A stretch of 64,000 nucleotides of DNA from Ifrita kowaldi (Eukaryota > Chordata > Aves > Passeriformes > Cinclosomatidae). Made by a program: the position numbers and the translations under genes. The DNA lies in contig VZRS01000224.1 in assembly GCA_013398055.1 (NCBI GenBank), positions 186,001 through 250,000 on the forward strand, read 5' to 3'. Positions 49,657 through 62,400 of this stretch are shown here, piece by piece. Position 1 is the stretch's first letter; every line of letters begins with the position of its first letter. The notes beneath the pieces are model-generated. The model was not told the DNA's origin. It was given only the letters and a program-made list of their open reading frames with translations, and ran no database searches.

Positions 49657-49995
49657 GTAGTCATGTTTTTGCAGCATGACTAGCTATCTTACAAGAATAC
49701 TGCTATGTAATTTAAAGTTTAAAAAAGGATTAAGAAAGATTTTAACTTTCCAGGACAGATATACTATTACAGTAAAATTGTTTCATTTGTTGAAAATGTT
49801 GTATTGGATGTTTCAAACAGATAAAAGTCCTGAGTGAATGTTGATCTCTAGAGGTGCATCACTCTGCACCGACTAACAGGGAGCCTAGAGCAACAATGTT
49901 CCTTGTAACTGGGGCATCTAACTGCAGTGGGAAGCTGGGCCTGGACACAGCATTTCTGATGAGAAACACAGTTACTGTTATTTGATCTTATGCAG

Positions 49996-50067
49996 GAACT
50001 GGAGAGTATAAATGAAGATGTGCAAGCAATGAGCAGCTGCTGTGAAGACATGTCCAGTCGTTTGAAG
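49996..50067 (+). CDS. COG6: COG6 exon 3
   Basis: These are 72 bases, 24 codons, phase 0 to phase 0: ELESINEDVQAMSSCCEDMS then SRLK. The acceptor is TTATGCAG and the donor GTAATA. It continues the N-terminal coiled coil directly from exon 2 (QVKE then ELES) and matches COG6 in order and spacing. The antisense 67-codon frame overlapping it is a shadow. Confidence 0.95.
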
Positions 50068-52664
50068 GTAATATATAAATGGAAGTGCTTTGAATATTTT
50101 TCCTTTTGAGGTGTGACTACTTTCTTTTAAAAGGACAAACAGTTATTTTTGAGGATTAACAGCAGCACCAAGATGTTTCCGTAGTATGTATAATATATTA
50201 CTTTAGGATATTAATATGCTTCCTTTTACTTGCTTAGAGAATGTATCAAGGAAGTAATTTTAATTTCTTCCAAATTGTAGTTCAAAATGCAGCATACTTA
50301 TTTTGGGAATAGCCATGTGATATCCATGTGTATATGAGTGGAGAGAAAATGTTTTATTAGATTGGATGTGAGATTTAAGGGCTAATTTGTGTATTTCCAT
50401 TTAAAATGGCTTTTGCATTGACCGTGTCTGTTTGTATAAACACCTCAAGTGTATTCATAGGAAAGTATCTTGTAATTCAGAGAGGGAGACAAATCTGGTG
50501 TGTGTCTTGAGTTTATTGGTTTTGTTTCATAACATGATCTCAGAATGCTGATATGCAACAAAACCAATTCTATTTCACCTTAATCCTGAATCCATAATAT
50601 TCTTGGTGGGGCTGGGGAGTGTAGGAAATATGTGTTTCATGCTGTGTTACTAAATCTGACTTGGTTTTAGGGTACAAGTTCAATATTCAATGCAGTGATG
50701 AGTATAAACAGCTTATGGATGCTGAAGTGTAGATGTTTTACCAAACCAAACTTGGTCGTATGCAGCACATAAGTTATAGTATATGAATAAGAATCCTTCA
50801 CTAAAAAATCCTGTGAAAACAGTTGTTTTCCTCTCCATATGTGTGTGTGTGGATTTTTTGTGTCCTCCTGCTTAGATAAATAGGTTTCACAGTCATTGTA
50901 CGAGTGCTTGTGGCTTGATGAACTTGTACCAAAAAAAAAAATGAGAGTACAGTGTAGCCAACTGCAGTAGTTAATTTTCAGTTTTAGAAGGAACTGGGTA
51001 ATGCACCTCAGAGGTCTCAGATCTCTTTGATCACTGTTAATGTGGATATATTCCCTAGTGCAGTTCAGGAACTGTTAGACTAAGCTCTTAGATGTGGAAA
51101 TGAGTCAAGTGTCCATGCAGATTTTTGCTCTTTTCTGTCTTTAGATCATGAAGTGTAACTATAGTCTGTGATTTTTTTTTTCTTTTCCCAGAGTAGAGCC
51201 ACCCTGCAGAGATTTCTTTTTCTATTGAAGTCAGTAGGTAGTTTTGTTCTGTGCCCCACAGAAAGTTTCCTCTAGAGCCCTGTAGAACTCGTAACTTGTC
51301 TTGATTCAATCCATATTTTCTGTGTATGAATGTAACGTTAATAAGCTCATGAACTAGCACTCAGTTGTGAAAGACTCTGGTACTTTGTCTGTAATAGGAC
51401 ATGAAGACTTGCAGGCATGTGCTCAAGCTGAATAAGAAGACAAAAATGAACTAAGTAAAGCAAATAGAAGATACAAAGAGGAGGATTTGGGGCATATAAC
51501 ACAGAAAAATGTGCAAAGAGAGCAGTATATTAAGAAAGCAGAACAAATAGAGGACATGAAAGGGAATAGAGTTGGATAAGCCAAAAAGCTTTTTAGCTTT
51601 GTTATTTTGTAAGTTTATAATGCCATTCAATCCAAATAACCATATACTGTCACATGTGATTTTAGGACAGTGACTTTTTAGATGCAGTGGCTGAAAGGGA
51701 GAGAAGGAGCAAGTGCTGAAACGGAATTAAGTGGGGTTGAAGTATAATGAAAGCTTTAACTAATATACTGAGGTGGGGAGGAAGAGAAAAATATTTCTGT
51801 TTGGGATATACGAGAAACACCAAATACCAACTTTCTGATTTTCCCGGCATGTCCGGCTCATTTCTGACAGTTACGTCGTTTGGTTAGATGTAAGCTCTTA
51901 CATTTCATACATAAAATAATGACAATATCTGGCATGTATTTGAATGCATGTACATAAAAACTGGCTTCCTGGTATATCTAGCTAGATTCAGAAAAAACGC
52001 TTTTTCTTCCTTTCTGCTGTCTTACTGTTAGCATTGTTCGTGGTAATCAGTACTTCTGCCCAGAAAGTACTGGAAAGGAAGCATAGTTCTTCTTTTTTGT
52101 TTATTAAAATTTGCAATTGAGTTGGGCATGAATGGTTACAGTCCTATTTTCACCTACTTTCACCTTTCAAAGCATTCCTGTACCTTGACTGCTTTTTTTG
52201 TTGTAACTAATGTAGCGTCAGGCTGAAAGGAATCAGGGTGTGTACATTTTGTTAGACCTCTCAGAGGTCTCAAGACTGGCGTCTTCAATTTCGCAAGTGC
52301 TGTAACTTGGCCCTTAAACAGTATTGAAATTATTCACATAGAATGTCTTTATTGCCATTTCCATCACTTCACTTGCAGTATTGTCCTATACTGAATACAT
52401 TTTGATTTCAGGATTTTTTTGTTAAATAAAAAACATTTTTCTCTGTGAGGGATCACTGGTGGCATCCAGAGCGAAGCCAAAAATTCCAGATGTCTTTTAG
52501 CTTTTCACAGAGCAATAAGTTTCAGAACTCTTTAACTTCAGTTGCAGCAATCCTTTTGATCGTGCAGTTGCTGTCTGATGCGGAATTGTTTCTGCATAGA
52601 TTCCCTTGCACTGCCATCCCTCAATAGTGAGGGCTGTAATGAACTTCCTAAGTGCATTGCCCTT

Positions 52665-52870
52665 AGAATAGTAGAGTCATTTAGACTGGGAAAGACTTTT
52701 GAGATTGAGTCCAACCCAGCACTGCCAAGTCCACCAGTAACCCATGTCTCTCAGTGCTACACCTGCACATCTTTTAAATACCTCCAGGGATGGTGACTCA
52801 ACCACTTCCCTGCACTGCGTGTTCCAATGCCTGACCACCTTTTCAGTGAAGAAATTTTTCCTAGTAATTG
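52665..52870 (-). mobile_element. CR1 3' fragment in COG6 intron 3
   Basis: The plus strand shows the reverse complement of a CR1 3' region: ACTGGGAAAGACTTTTGAGATTGAGTCCAACCCAGCACTGCCAAGTCCACCA, a TCTCAGTGCTACACCTGCACATCTTTTAAATACCTCCAGGGATGGTGACTC block, and TTCAGTGAAGAAATTTTTCCTA. The element is therefore inserted antisense to COG6. It is 5'-truncated and mutated, and the short frames over it are debris. Confidence 0.92.
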
Positions 52871-53077
52871 TCCTTGATCCATACAGCTCTGTAAGCTGTT
52901 GGACTGTAGAGCTAGGCTTGCTTAGACTAGCAGAGCTGTGTTCATCATCTTCTCTAAAACGTTTGGGTGGACACTGGTACTGGGCAGTTTAGCATCCAAA
53001 GGAATTTGTTTCATTTTTTGTTTTGTGACAGCAAACAATTTACAGTTGATGGGCAAACAAAATAATCAGAACAATTT

Positions 53078-53175
53078 CTAATATTTATAATTTTTAATAT
53101 TTATTAAATATAAACTAAAAATAAACAGTGTGATTATAAATGTATATAAATATGGAAATATATATGGATAAGGAT
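53078..53175. repeat. AT-rich low-complexity tract
   Basis: Nearly all bases are A or T, with repeated AATATTTAT, TATAAAT and ATATATGGATA words. It is simple sequence inside COG6 intron 3. Confidence 0.8.
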
Positions 53176-53373
53176 AACTATTTTTTTTAATGCCTGGACG
53201 TAGGGAGAGTTAATGAATACTTGTTTCAAGAAGGCCTTTTGTTTCAAAGAGTACACTCTTTAAATTGCTTATACTCAGAAAGCTTCGAAAGTATTAGCCT
53301 ATTTTAAAGATTGTTTAATACATTTGATATGGTTGTGTTTTTCACATGCTTAACAATTCTAATTGTATTCTAG

Positions 53374-53432
53374 GCAGCAAAGGAACAAACCCAGGACTTG
53401 ATTGTAAAAACCACAAAACTGCAGGCAGAAAA
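53374..53432 (+). CDS. COG6: COG6 exon 4
   Basis: These are 59 bases giving AAKEQTQDLIVKTTKLQAE plus two bases (AA) of the next codon. The acceptor is GTATTCTAG and the donor GTATGT. The motif EQTQDLIVKTTKLQ is a close match to vertebrate COG6, and the junction with exon 3 (SRLK then AAKE) is as expected. The split codon is completed by the first base of the exon at 63968. Confidence 0.95.
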
Positions 53433-56400
53433 GTATGTATACCACCTTATTTATTTGATGGAATTTTCTTCTAGATGTGACTCTGCCACTTTTATTTTTG
53501 ATTTATGACTTTGGGGTTTTTTTCAACAATATATGTGTTCGTAGCTCAATTGCACTCTTAGCTTATTGCGAAATGATCCAAAAAGGTAAGAATGTGTGTC
53601 AGTGTTTGTTTCAATAAAAATTGGCTTTTTAGGGAAAAGAATCAGTTACAGTGGTTCAGCATGCCAAATATGGACATGCTTTACCTAAAGTCTGTTGAAA
53701 ACGTAAGTTATGTTGTGTCATAACAACTCAACTTCTCATCAGTTTGACAGGCTTCTTGTTATTAATGCTTCGTATCCAGTGGAAATCTCTCTCTTTTTCA
53801 GGGACTGTATGAGGGAATGGAAAGTTGGATTCTAACCTGCTCTGCCATATTTAAAGCTAACTGTAAAATACAGGAGTGCTGTTTAATGAGCCTAGCACAG
53901 ACCACTTTTTCCCTTGGTTCTCCAGCCTCCTGTGGAAGAAAAGATTTGTGTTTTTCTCTTTTCAGTATTTTTATTCCTGAGAAGGGGATAATAGCTAATG
54001 ACAGATTCAAGCAGCCTTTTTTGTTTTTATGGTTAGGATGTATGGTTTTATAGCTTCAGGTTTTCTCAGTGTAAAAGAATGAATCTCCTTGCTTTACGAG
54101 CTTTCTTCGGAAAATTATATGCAGTTCAGTGGAGGTTAGGAATAATTATTTTGCAGTAGTAAGTTTCTAGTAGAAATTATGGTTTTGGATAGCTCTCAGC
54201 TTTCAAAATCAGTAGGTTTATGATGTGAACTTCAGTAGGAAGTGGATTATGTCTGAATATGAAGCTGGAGTCTAATCTGTACATATTTTAAAAGTCGAAT
54301 CTAGAATAACTGCATGAAATGCAGTGCTGGTTCATATAAAGTGAAGGATTTGGTAAAGACACACTTTGGGTAAGTGACCAGAAGGCTTAGAAAATATGTC
54401 ATTTTGAATATGAGTATGTGAAGTAGTAGGACAGAGAAGTGGTCACAGGTTTTGTAGTCTCAAGAAAAAGAAAGCTGCTTTGATTCCTTGTTCTGAAGCA
54501 GAATGGGAGGTACCAAGACCAGTCCCAAGTTGTGTATGTCTAATTGGCCTTAAATTCCATTAAAGGAGATTATGCAGACTGTACATCAGTACTTCCACAG
54601 TATAGTCTTTGCACTGTTGTTTACTTAAAAGACTTTCTGCTAATTCCTTTAAAAGATATAACATTTCCCCTAGTATGAAGAGGAAAAAGTTTAGGAAGTA
54701 GTCTGTCCTTCTAAGGGTCTGTGTGACCTCATAGTGCACATGTAGGAAGAAGTTTGGAAGTTTATTTTTGAAGTGTACCATGAAGTACCCGTGAGCAGAA
54801 GCCGAAAAGTACCTGTGACTTTTACAGGAAGTCTGATAGGTATGGAAGATTTATATTACCATTTATTAGCAAAGTTAATTTTCTCCCTCCCTAAATGTGT
54901 GAAAAATTGTGAAGATTGTTTGGTTCTATTTGGGACGTTTTAGTCATTTGTTCTTTTAACTTGTTAAATACTGTTCTGATGCATTCCTTTGGTTTACATC
55001 AAGCACATGAAGAGGCATCTGCTGCCAGATATTAGGGGGCTCTTGGAAACCTGAAGTCTTGCCTCTGAAAATACACAGGTCTTAAATTACTGATGTCTTC
55101 AACTTAATGTGACATTTTTTAGCCAACAGATGAGTAAATGGTGAAACTGGAAGGACATGGCTTCTCTGTCCTCTGAGGGTTGTCCTAAAATGCTGTCTGG
55201 TTAAAATGCAGAGATGAAAACTGGACCTGTTCTATTGTGTTCTTCTGTTAGGCTTAGCATTTGTGTGATTTACTTTAGCCGACCATGTTTTTGTAGCTGG
55301 AAAAATGTTAGGATTTTATTCGATGATCTAAAACTGAAGGGAGGCTGTAAAATTCCAGATGCATTTCCTGCATTTATGGTGACTAGGGATTTAGGTTTTT
55401 TTCCTTTTCTGTACTTGAAAAGGAATGGCTGTCTCAGTGGCTCTGTGTGGGTACTAGGTTTTTTATACTAAGTAGTTTTGGCATTGTATTATCATGTATA
55501 TAGTTAGTTGTAGTTCAAGATGATTTTCAGTTTCCAGAGCTTCTTACCTGAACTCTTGTTGGTTATCCTAGTCTCTCAGATTTGTGGTTTGAAGGTAGAG
55601 CTGCCCACCTGGAGTTTCCTGTAGGTAATCCTGATGAGCACTTTGGAACTTCCTGTATTGGTGAAATGTGTGATTTTAAGACACCTCGGGCATTCTATCC
55701 AGGGTAGAAATATTTTGGTAAATATTTGGGGTAGAAAATTACATGTTTGTCTCAGGTTTAGGTTAAAACTTCTGCATTCTTGGGTTTTTGCTTTGCAGCA
55801 TTTTTTTTCTTGTTACTTAGTTTGTGACCTTTAGACCTTCTTTTGCATAAATGCTAGATATAGGGTGTTACTTAGATAACAAATTTTAAAAGTAATTAAT
55901 ACAATTGCATTTTTGTATTTGTGAATATGTCAGAGTTGGTGCATTTCTTTGGTCAATTAGGTTGCTTATTCTGAACTTATTTCCTCTGTGAAGTCCAGTT
56001 AAAACTACTGTACATTAGAAACAGAACAGTTTTCCTTCACACTATTTAAATTATAGTATCTGCTTAACATAGGAACTAGGATGGGTTTTTTTTCTTTTTT
56101 CCTTAAAACTGAGACTTACCATAACTTAATAGAACCGTATAGTGTGAAATAAAGTAGTCCAAGCCATCCAACCCATCTCTTCATAACATAAGGTTAAGAT
56201 ACTGCTTCTCAGTAACACAACCTTGAAAAGAATGCTCATTTTAATATATTTCATAACAAGCTTCTGTAATAAAGAAAAACTGAGGTAGTTAATTTAGACA
56301 ATTTCTGGTAATTGTTAAGAATTCGCTTTCATTTCAGTTATCTTCAATAGATTTGTATGCTTTTACTTGAGCACACTAATATTGCTTTCAGGTTGCATTA

Positions 56401-59400
56401 GGTTTTTTATGAATAGTAACGAGGAGATTACTTTGTTTTCAAGCAATGAACATCTGTTGTGCTTTAAAAGATGTGGGTTTGTTTAATTGCTATTGCTAGT
56501 AGGCTGACAGAAAAGGGATCTTGCTCTTTGAAGTGAGATTTTAATAATAGCTTTCTCTGACTTGTTGTTTCTCTTGTTATACCTGACTCCAGTTTTTTTG
56601 GTTTTTTGTTGGAGTTTTTTTGTGTGAAGCTAAAAACTTACTTGCAATACTGAACTACTTCACCTTGCATAAGGAATAAGCATCCCAGAGTTCAGTAATT
56701 CCCACACCAGAGAAATAACTTGTTTAGTTCCAGATACTGTGTGCAGAATGCCAGAAACCTGGCTTCGTAGTAATTCTACCAGCCATTTAATAGTAAGATG
56801 TTGTGCAAGATGTTGTTTTTGAACACAGCCACAAGTTACAGTTGTCAATGTAACAATTGAGAAGAGAGACTAGAAGGTAATAGTTACAGTATTAATTTTT
56901 ATAAAATTAAGTAAGAGCAATTATGTGAGTGTATGTATACTCTCAGGGGCTTCGCTGAAAATAAGTCTGCAGAAATACAAAAGGTGTTGAGAGCTAGAAC
57001 TAGTGTTCTAGAAGTAAAAACCACAATACTCTGAAAACTATTAGGAAAGAATGGGAATGGAATTGGCTCAGATATTTTTTGAGTCAGGCTAATGGTTCAG
57101 AGTTTTTGTGGAGATTATGCACTTGAACACCTTTAGAAACTATCTTATTTTGCTACTCTCTTTTAATTGTGTTCTTAAACAGAGCGAAATTTGTGTTTTG
57201 ATGTCAGAATCATTGTTAGTTACATCAATTCCAAAAAACCCGGTTTACATAGCCCTGGGATTGTTTCACATTTTAAAATACAGTTAAATATGATTCCCAG
57301 ATAGGAATGTAACAGTGTGTACTTCAATTTGTTTTAATTGAATTACATTCAGACTTGTTCTTTATTTAAAGAATAACAAACACCATTCTTGGAATTAAGT
57401 CAATGATTTGACTGTCATCTCTGTGCTCAATACAAGCTCAGAAGTCTTAGGAAAAATGTTTCGAAGTGAACATCTGCTTCAGTAGTGCTGCACTACTGAT
57501 CTGTCATCCTTGTCTCTTGGTGGTGCCTTTTTCCTTTTCTAAGAAATACCTTTTTTGTTGTAGTCATTTTGGAAATGATGCAGGAAGTTCAGCGCTATTT
57601 GTAGCAGGTTTGCTTTTATCAGCCTGTGCTAAGAAGAGTGGTGATCTGGTGGTTTGCATTGATGAGATTTATTTAATGCGTTGACCTTTGAAACTTATAT
57701 TTACATTTATTCCCATGAATGTGCTTCATGAGAAAACGCAGTGATTGCCTAAACTTAATTACAATTCCATGTGGGGGAGGATGAAGGCTTGAAATTCTGA
57801 GGCTCATTTTCTATCCTGACTTGTACCAAAATAAAGCATAGGTAACAAAGTGCAGCACAGGAATAAAACCAGCTAAAATGGATCTGAAAGAAAGAAAAAA
57901 CTAATTTGTCACATTCTAGCCATGACCAGCAGAGAACATGCAAAGCTTGCACATTTCTTGTCAGCATTTCTACCTGGCAACCGTGTACTTTGTTGAGACA
58001 TGAAGTACTCTTGGTCAGTATGAAATGAGATATGGTTTTAGAGGTTGAGAAACATTCACCAGAAGTGCAGAATCAGTTATATGGTACCATTTCTGACTGA
58101 TGTTTGTCTAATCTGCTCTGAGAAGAAAAACCCAGGAACAGAGAGCCTGTGGTCTTCACTGGAAATTGATTTTGGTTCTTTATTGTTTTCCTGCTATCTG
58201 ATTTAGTTCTCCTTTTGCTGCAGCTTAAGCTCATTTGTTTTGATCTTATTCCAGGTGGATGTAGAGAACAGTACGTAATTTTCATACCTTTGGCAACATT
58301 TTTGAATTTGATGGCAAATTTGAAGCTAGACTAAGCAGACCCCTTTCAAGTGGCTTTATATCAGATTTTATAAAAGATAAACTGAAGATACTGGTCTGTT
58401 TGGTTTGGAAATATCAAATAGCTCATCTCTACAAGATGGAAAAGAATGTGTTCTTTGGAAACACGCTCCTTTTAAATTTAATCTCTGTGCACAACTTAGA
58501 AACCATGGATCATGGATCTTAAACATTGCTAAACACTGATTTACCTAGTGTATCTATATCTGTATATATCACATGATTGCTGCAAAGTTTTGCATATGAA
58601 AATTTTATCAAGAATATTCCATAGATACTTACCCATCATATTTAGAGGAAGCCTAATCAGTATGAAAGTAGAAAATTATTGAATTTCTTGAATTTATTTA
58701 CAACATGGAAGCTTTTTTATTCTAGTGTTTGGTAATCTGTTTGGTAGGATTTTAATCATTTCAGTGCAGATGTGCTGCTTAACTTTTGATTTAGCCTTTT
58801 CAATTTTCCCCATTTATTTTTATCACAGAATGTATGAGATGGCAAGGCTGCAGCATTGCAGGCTGTCTTCAGATAGGGATTACCGGAGAAACCTTCTAAG
58901 TTCAAGTCCACTCTCCTGCTGCCACCTATTACTGGCATGATGACTTTGGTAAACTCATCAATTGTTCAACACAAAAGTGGTGTGTTATTTTTGCATTTCT
59001 TGTGTGTTGCTATTCGTGGAACACTTCCCAAAAGCTCAGTCTTTCCAGTAAAAGCCTTTCCCTGATTTCCAGCCTAATTATTGGATATAAATTGTCTGTT
59101 TTCTCGTCTTCTCCTTTGTCTTAAGAGCTTCCTTCATCTCCTGTGATAAATTAGTTTTTCCATTCCCATGATCATTCCGCTAGCTCTGGTCTAATGGGAG
59201 TCCATTGTTCTTGCACACAGATGATCAGGATTGTGATCTGTTTTCCAGATGAGGTCTCACTAAATCCTTCTTTACTATTACTGCTATTTTCTTGTATCCT
59301 GGAAACGTTAGACAATTCACTGGGTTTTTTATGTCTTCCTATTTTTTAATTAAGGAGAAAATCACATAATTGTATTCTGTGATGAAACGAGTCACTGAAT

Positions 59401-62400
59401 ACCTCCTCATAGTATTTCAGTTCTACTTCAATAAGAGATGTGTTTGACAGATAAAATGCGGTATAAAAACATTCGTTCTCAGCATTTACAAATGCATTTT
59501 TGCATCTGTACTTACTCTTAAGAATGGTTTTCTAATGCTTGTGTGTAAATGTTTTGTTACATTGTCTTGTGTATTTGCCTTTCACATGACAGGAAAATAA
59601 TTCTTGCAGCTTTATGAAAGTCTGTTAAAGATTGTTGTTACTTACTTACGAGTTAGAAATACTCCACTGTCCTGAGGCTTTAAAAATATGTTGAATCCTC
59701 AGTACCACAAATCAAAACTAATTTCAGAATGCTCTACTCTGATTCATCCTAGGTAGAAGAAATTAGCAGATTTTTATGCTGTATGTGGTGGCAAGATAAA
59801 ATTAAGCTTTGGAAAAGTCTGCTTCTCCTCCACCTCACTTTTGAGCTGTCTAGGTGATAATCCTAACAAACAGTGCACATTTGTATTTGGTTCAAGGGAA
59901 AAGTGCATAGTTTTCCCAGCCTTTTGAGTTCTCTTGCAAAAGAATTCTGTCTCCCTGGTAACGATTAAAACTGGGGAAATTGCTCTTTGTTGGAATCCTA
60001 TCCTTTGCCCAAGCTCTAAATTCTACCAACACTTGGCACTTCCCTCTTTGCATCAATGCAGGATTCCCATAAGCTGTTAGTTTCGTTCCTTTATACAGGA
60101 TTAACTTTGTTAAAAGAAAAAGCATAACATTTGGGATAACAACATGGTATGGCCTTTCCTCAGCTGTACTGCTCTGCTTAGAATTTAGAAATTATTATAT
60201 CTACAGAAAGGCCAGTGGATCTTGAAATGTCCAAGTGTCTGCATACAGGTACTGACTGCTGTGGGTTATATGTCAGACAGCCTTACAATGGCTTTTGTTG
60301 TTACCTGCATTGTGTTTTGGATGGCACTTACTGCAGTGAAATGATTATAGCAACCTTCGGTGACGTTTTAATCCATTGCCGTGCCTTAATAAATTGTAAC
60401 CTGCCTTCTGTCAGAGGATATTTTTCCTCCAAATTTGTCCAAACCGACACAAATGTAGATTAAATTCTACTTAAATATCTGTTAGCTTGTGAGTGAGGAA
60501 GTAAATACAAAAATAAATATATAGAGAGAAAAAAGTTGAAAACAGATGTGAGTGTATTGGTCTCAGTAATACTGTACACTGCCAGGCAAGAATCAGAGGT
60601 ATGTACGATTTACATATTTTGGTCCTGATCTATCATCTAGGATGTAGGGTCTCTTTCTTGTGCAGATTGATAACCAAGGCAACTTTCACAGCCATCTCAA
60701 GCAGAACTGGCTAACCTGGATTCTGAAACTGAGTAGCTTCTTGAAATCCTGTGTGCTTTGTAAAGAGCCCAGAAGAAACAGCTTTATCAAAATTCAGACA
60801 CATGCTTTTGTTTAGGAGAGACGTTTGTCACCAATTCCCAATCCCTGTCTTGAGAAAGGTGAATGAAACATTGCTGCCACCTTGAGGTTGTTGTCTTGTG
60901 AGTACATTGTGAAACTTAGCTTGCCCTCTGTGCTTGAGTTTAACATATTGACTTTATGTTATAAAAGTTAATTGTTGGGAGTGCACAGAGTCCAGCAGTG
61001 TGCAGGTGTTAGCCCAAGACACAGCCAGGGATGGGAATGGCTTTAAAGCATGGTGTTTGATCGAACCTGGTTCTCCATGTGGAGGGAAGACTGTAAAGAG
61101 TGAGGACTTGCAGAAGGAGAGAGATTCATTAGCAAGATTGTTTTTTATAAAAGAGGAGTAAAATGAGGCACAGAGTTCAGGAAGGACTCACGATCAAGCT
61201 GTTTGTACAGTTCCTGGCTCTGTTCCTTGTTCTACCACAACCCTAATTCCAACTGAAAACTGAGAAAACTGTTATACCCAGTATACCGCACTTCTTAAAA
61301 TCAGACATCCTCCTACCCCCAGGTTGGTGGAAGTATACATTCAAAAAATCTGAAGAACACAAGACAATAAGTGGAGATCTTCTGTAGAGCACCTAAAAGT
61401 TTATCCGCTCAGGAAATACACAGGCTCAAAGAACAGAAAAGTTTCTCAGCATCCCGTCTGCTTCTCTGTTTATGGAAGATTTTGTTACAGTTGAAACCAA
61501 AGAAGGCCTTGCATTTGCCTTCTCTCGTCTCTTTGCTACCTTCCTTCTGTTACCTAAAGGGAGGGATAATCCAGTCTATTTTCAGCTTTGTAGATTTATA
61601 TTAAATTGAGACTTCCATCACAAGAGGAGAGACTTGGAGCAACTATTAAAGTTAACCCACTAAATCACGTTTTCTGTTGTTTCAACCGAATACAGTGGTG
61701 ATGATGATGTTGAGGCATTAGACTTGCTCAGCAAACTGTGTGAAACAGGAATGCTTTGTTGAAAGCAGCATCACTGCGTTAAATTTTAAGTGTCCTTGGC
61801 TGATTTTCAATTTGAGTAGCCATCACAATGCCTCTAGGGTTTTCTTGAGTCCTAATATTTAAAATTTTGATTAGTAGTAGTTGTTACTTATAATTGAAAT
61901 GACCTCTTCTTATACCCCGGAGGAGTTCTGAAGTGTAGTTTTCACCAGAGTTTCATAGCAGCAGTGAAGTCAATGCCCTCTTGCCTCTGACAGCTCCTGG
62001 TGCTGGCATACCCCAGTCCCTTAGCACAGGCTGTGGTAAATTGAATTAGAAAATACATGTAATCTCCACCCCCAAGAAGTAAAAACTTCTGGGTTTTTTC
62101 CTGCCAGATTTGTTCCCTGATCTGATTCACTACGTGATGCTATAAACAGTGTGCCTGGCACAGTGGGAAGGTCTGTGCAGGGCAGGGAGGAGCAGGGTTG
62201 GCTGAGGCAGCCTAAGTTTCATTATGTTACTGCAGAGCAGACCTGACCCGTCTTTCATCCATGTTGGGGAATTTCGTGGTTAATCTCAGAACATCTCTCA
62301 CAGGCCTAATATTGATTTAAAAATACTCTTTCGTTAATATCTTCTTGTCTGTTTCTTGTATGTTTTGTAGACCACTTGTCTTGGTATTTTTGCTTCTTAC

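Larger units (their letters stand above)
48521..49810. repeat. Second copy of the duplication
   Basis: This begins right after the n at 48520, partway into the sequence of the first copy (equivalent to 47132). It runs past the point where the first copy breaks, adding a GC-rich segment at 49191-49304, then hits its own n at 49305 and resumes at the equivalent of 47994. Beyond 49810 it continues smoothly into the rest of COG6, so this is the copy joined to the real downstream gene. Confidence 0.9.
50068..53373 (+). other. COG6: COG6 intron 3
   Basis: This is a 3306-base intron between two phase-0 junctions, GTAATA at the left and TTGTATTCTAG at the right. It contains a reversed CR1 tail at 52665-52870 and an AT-rich tract at 53078-53175. 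No exon or RNA gene was recognised elsewhere in it. The plus strand looks T- and G-rich, as is usual for introns of a plus-strand gene. Confidence 0.85.
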
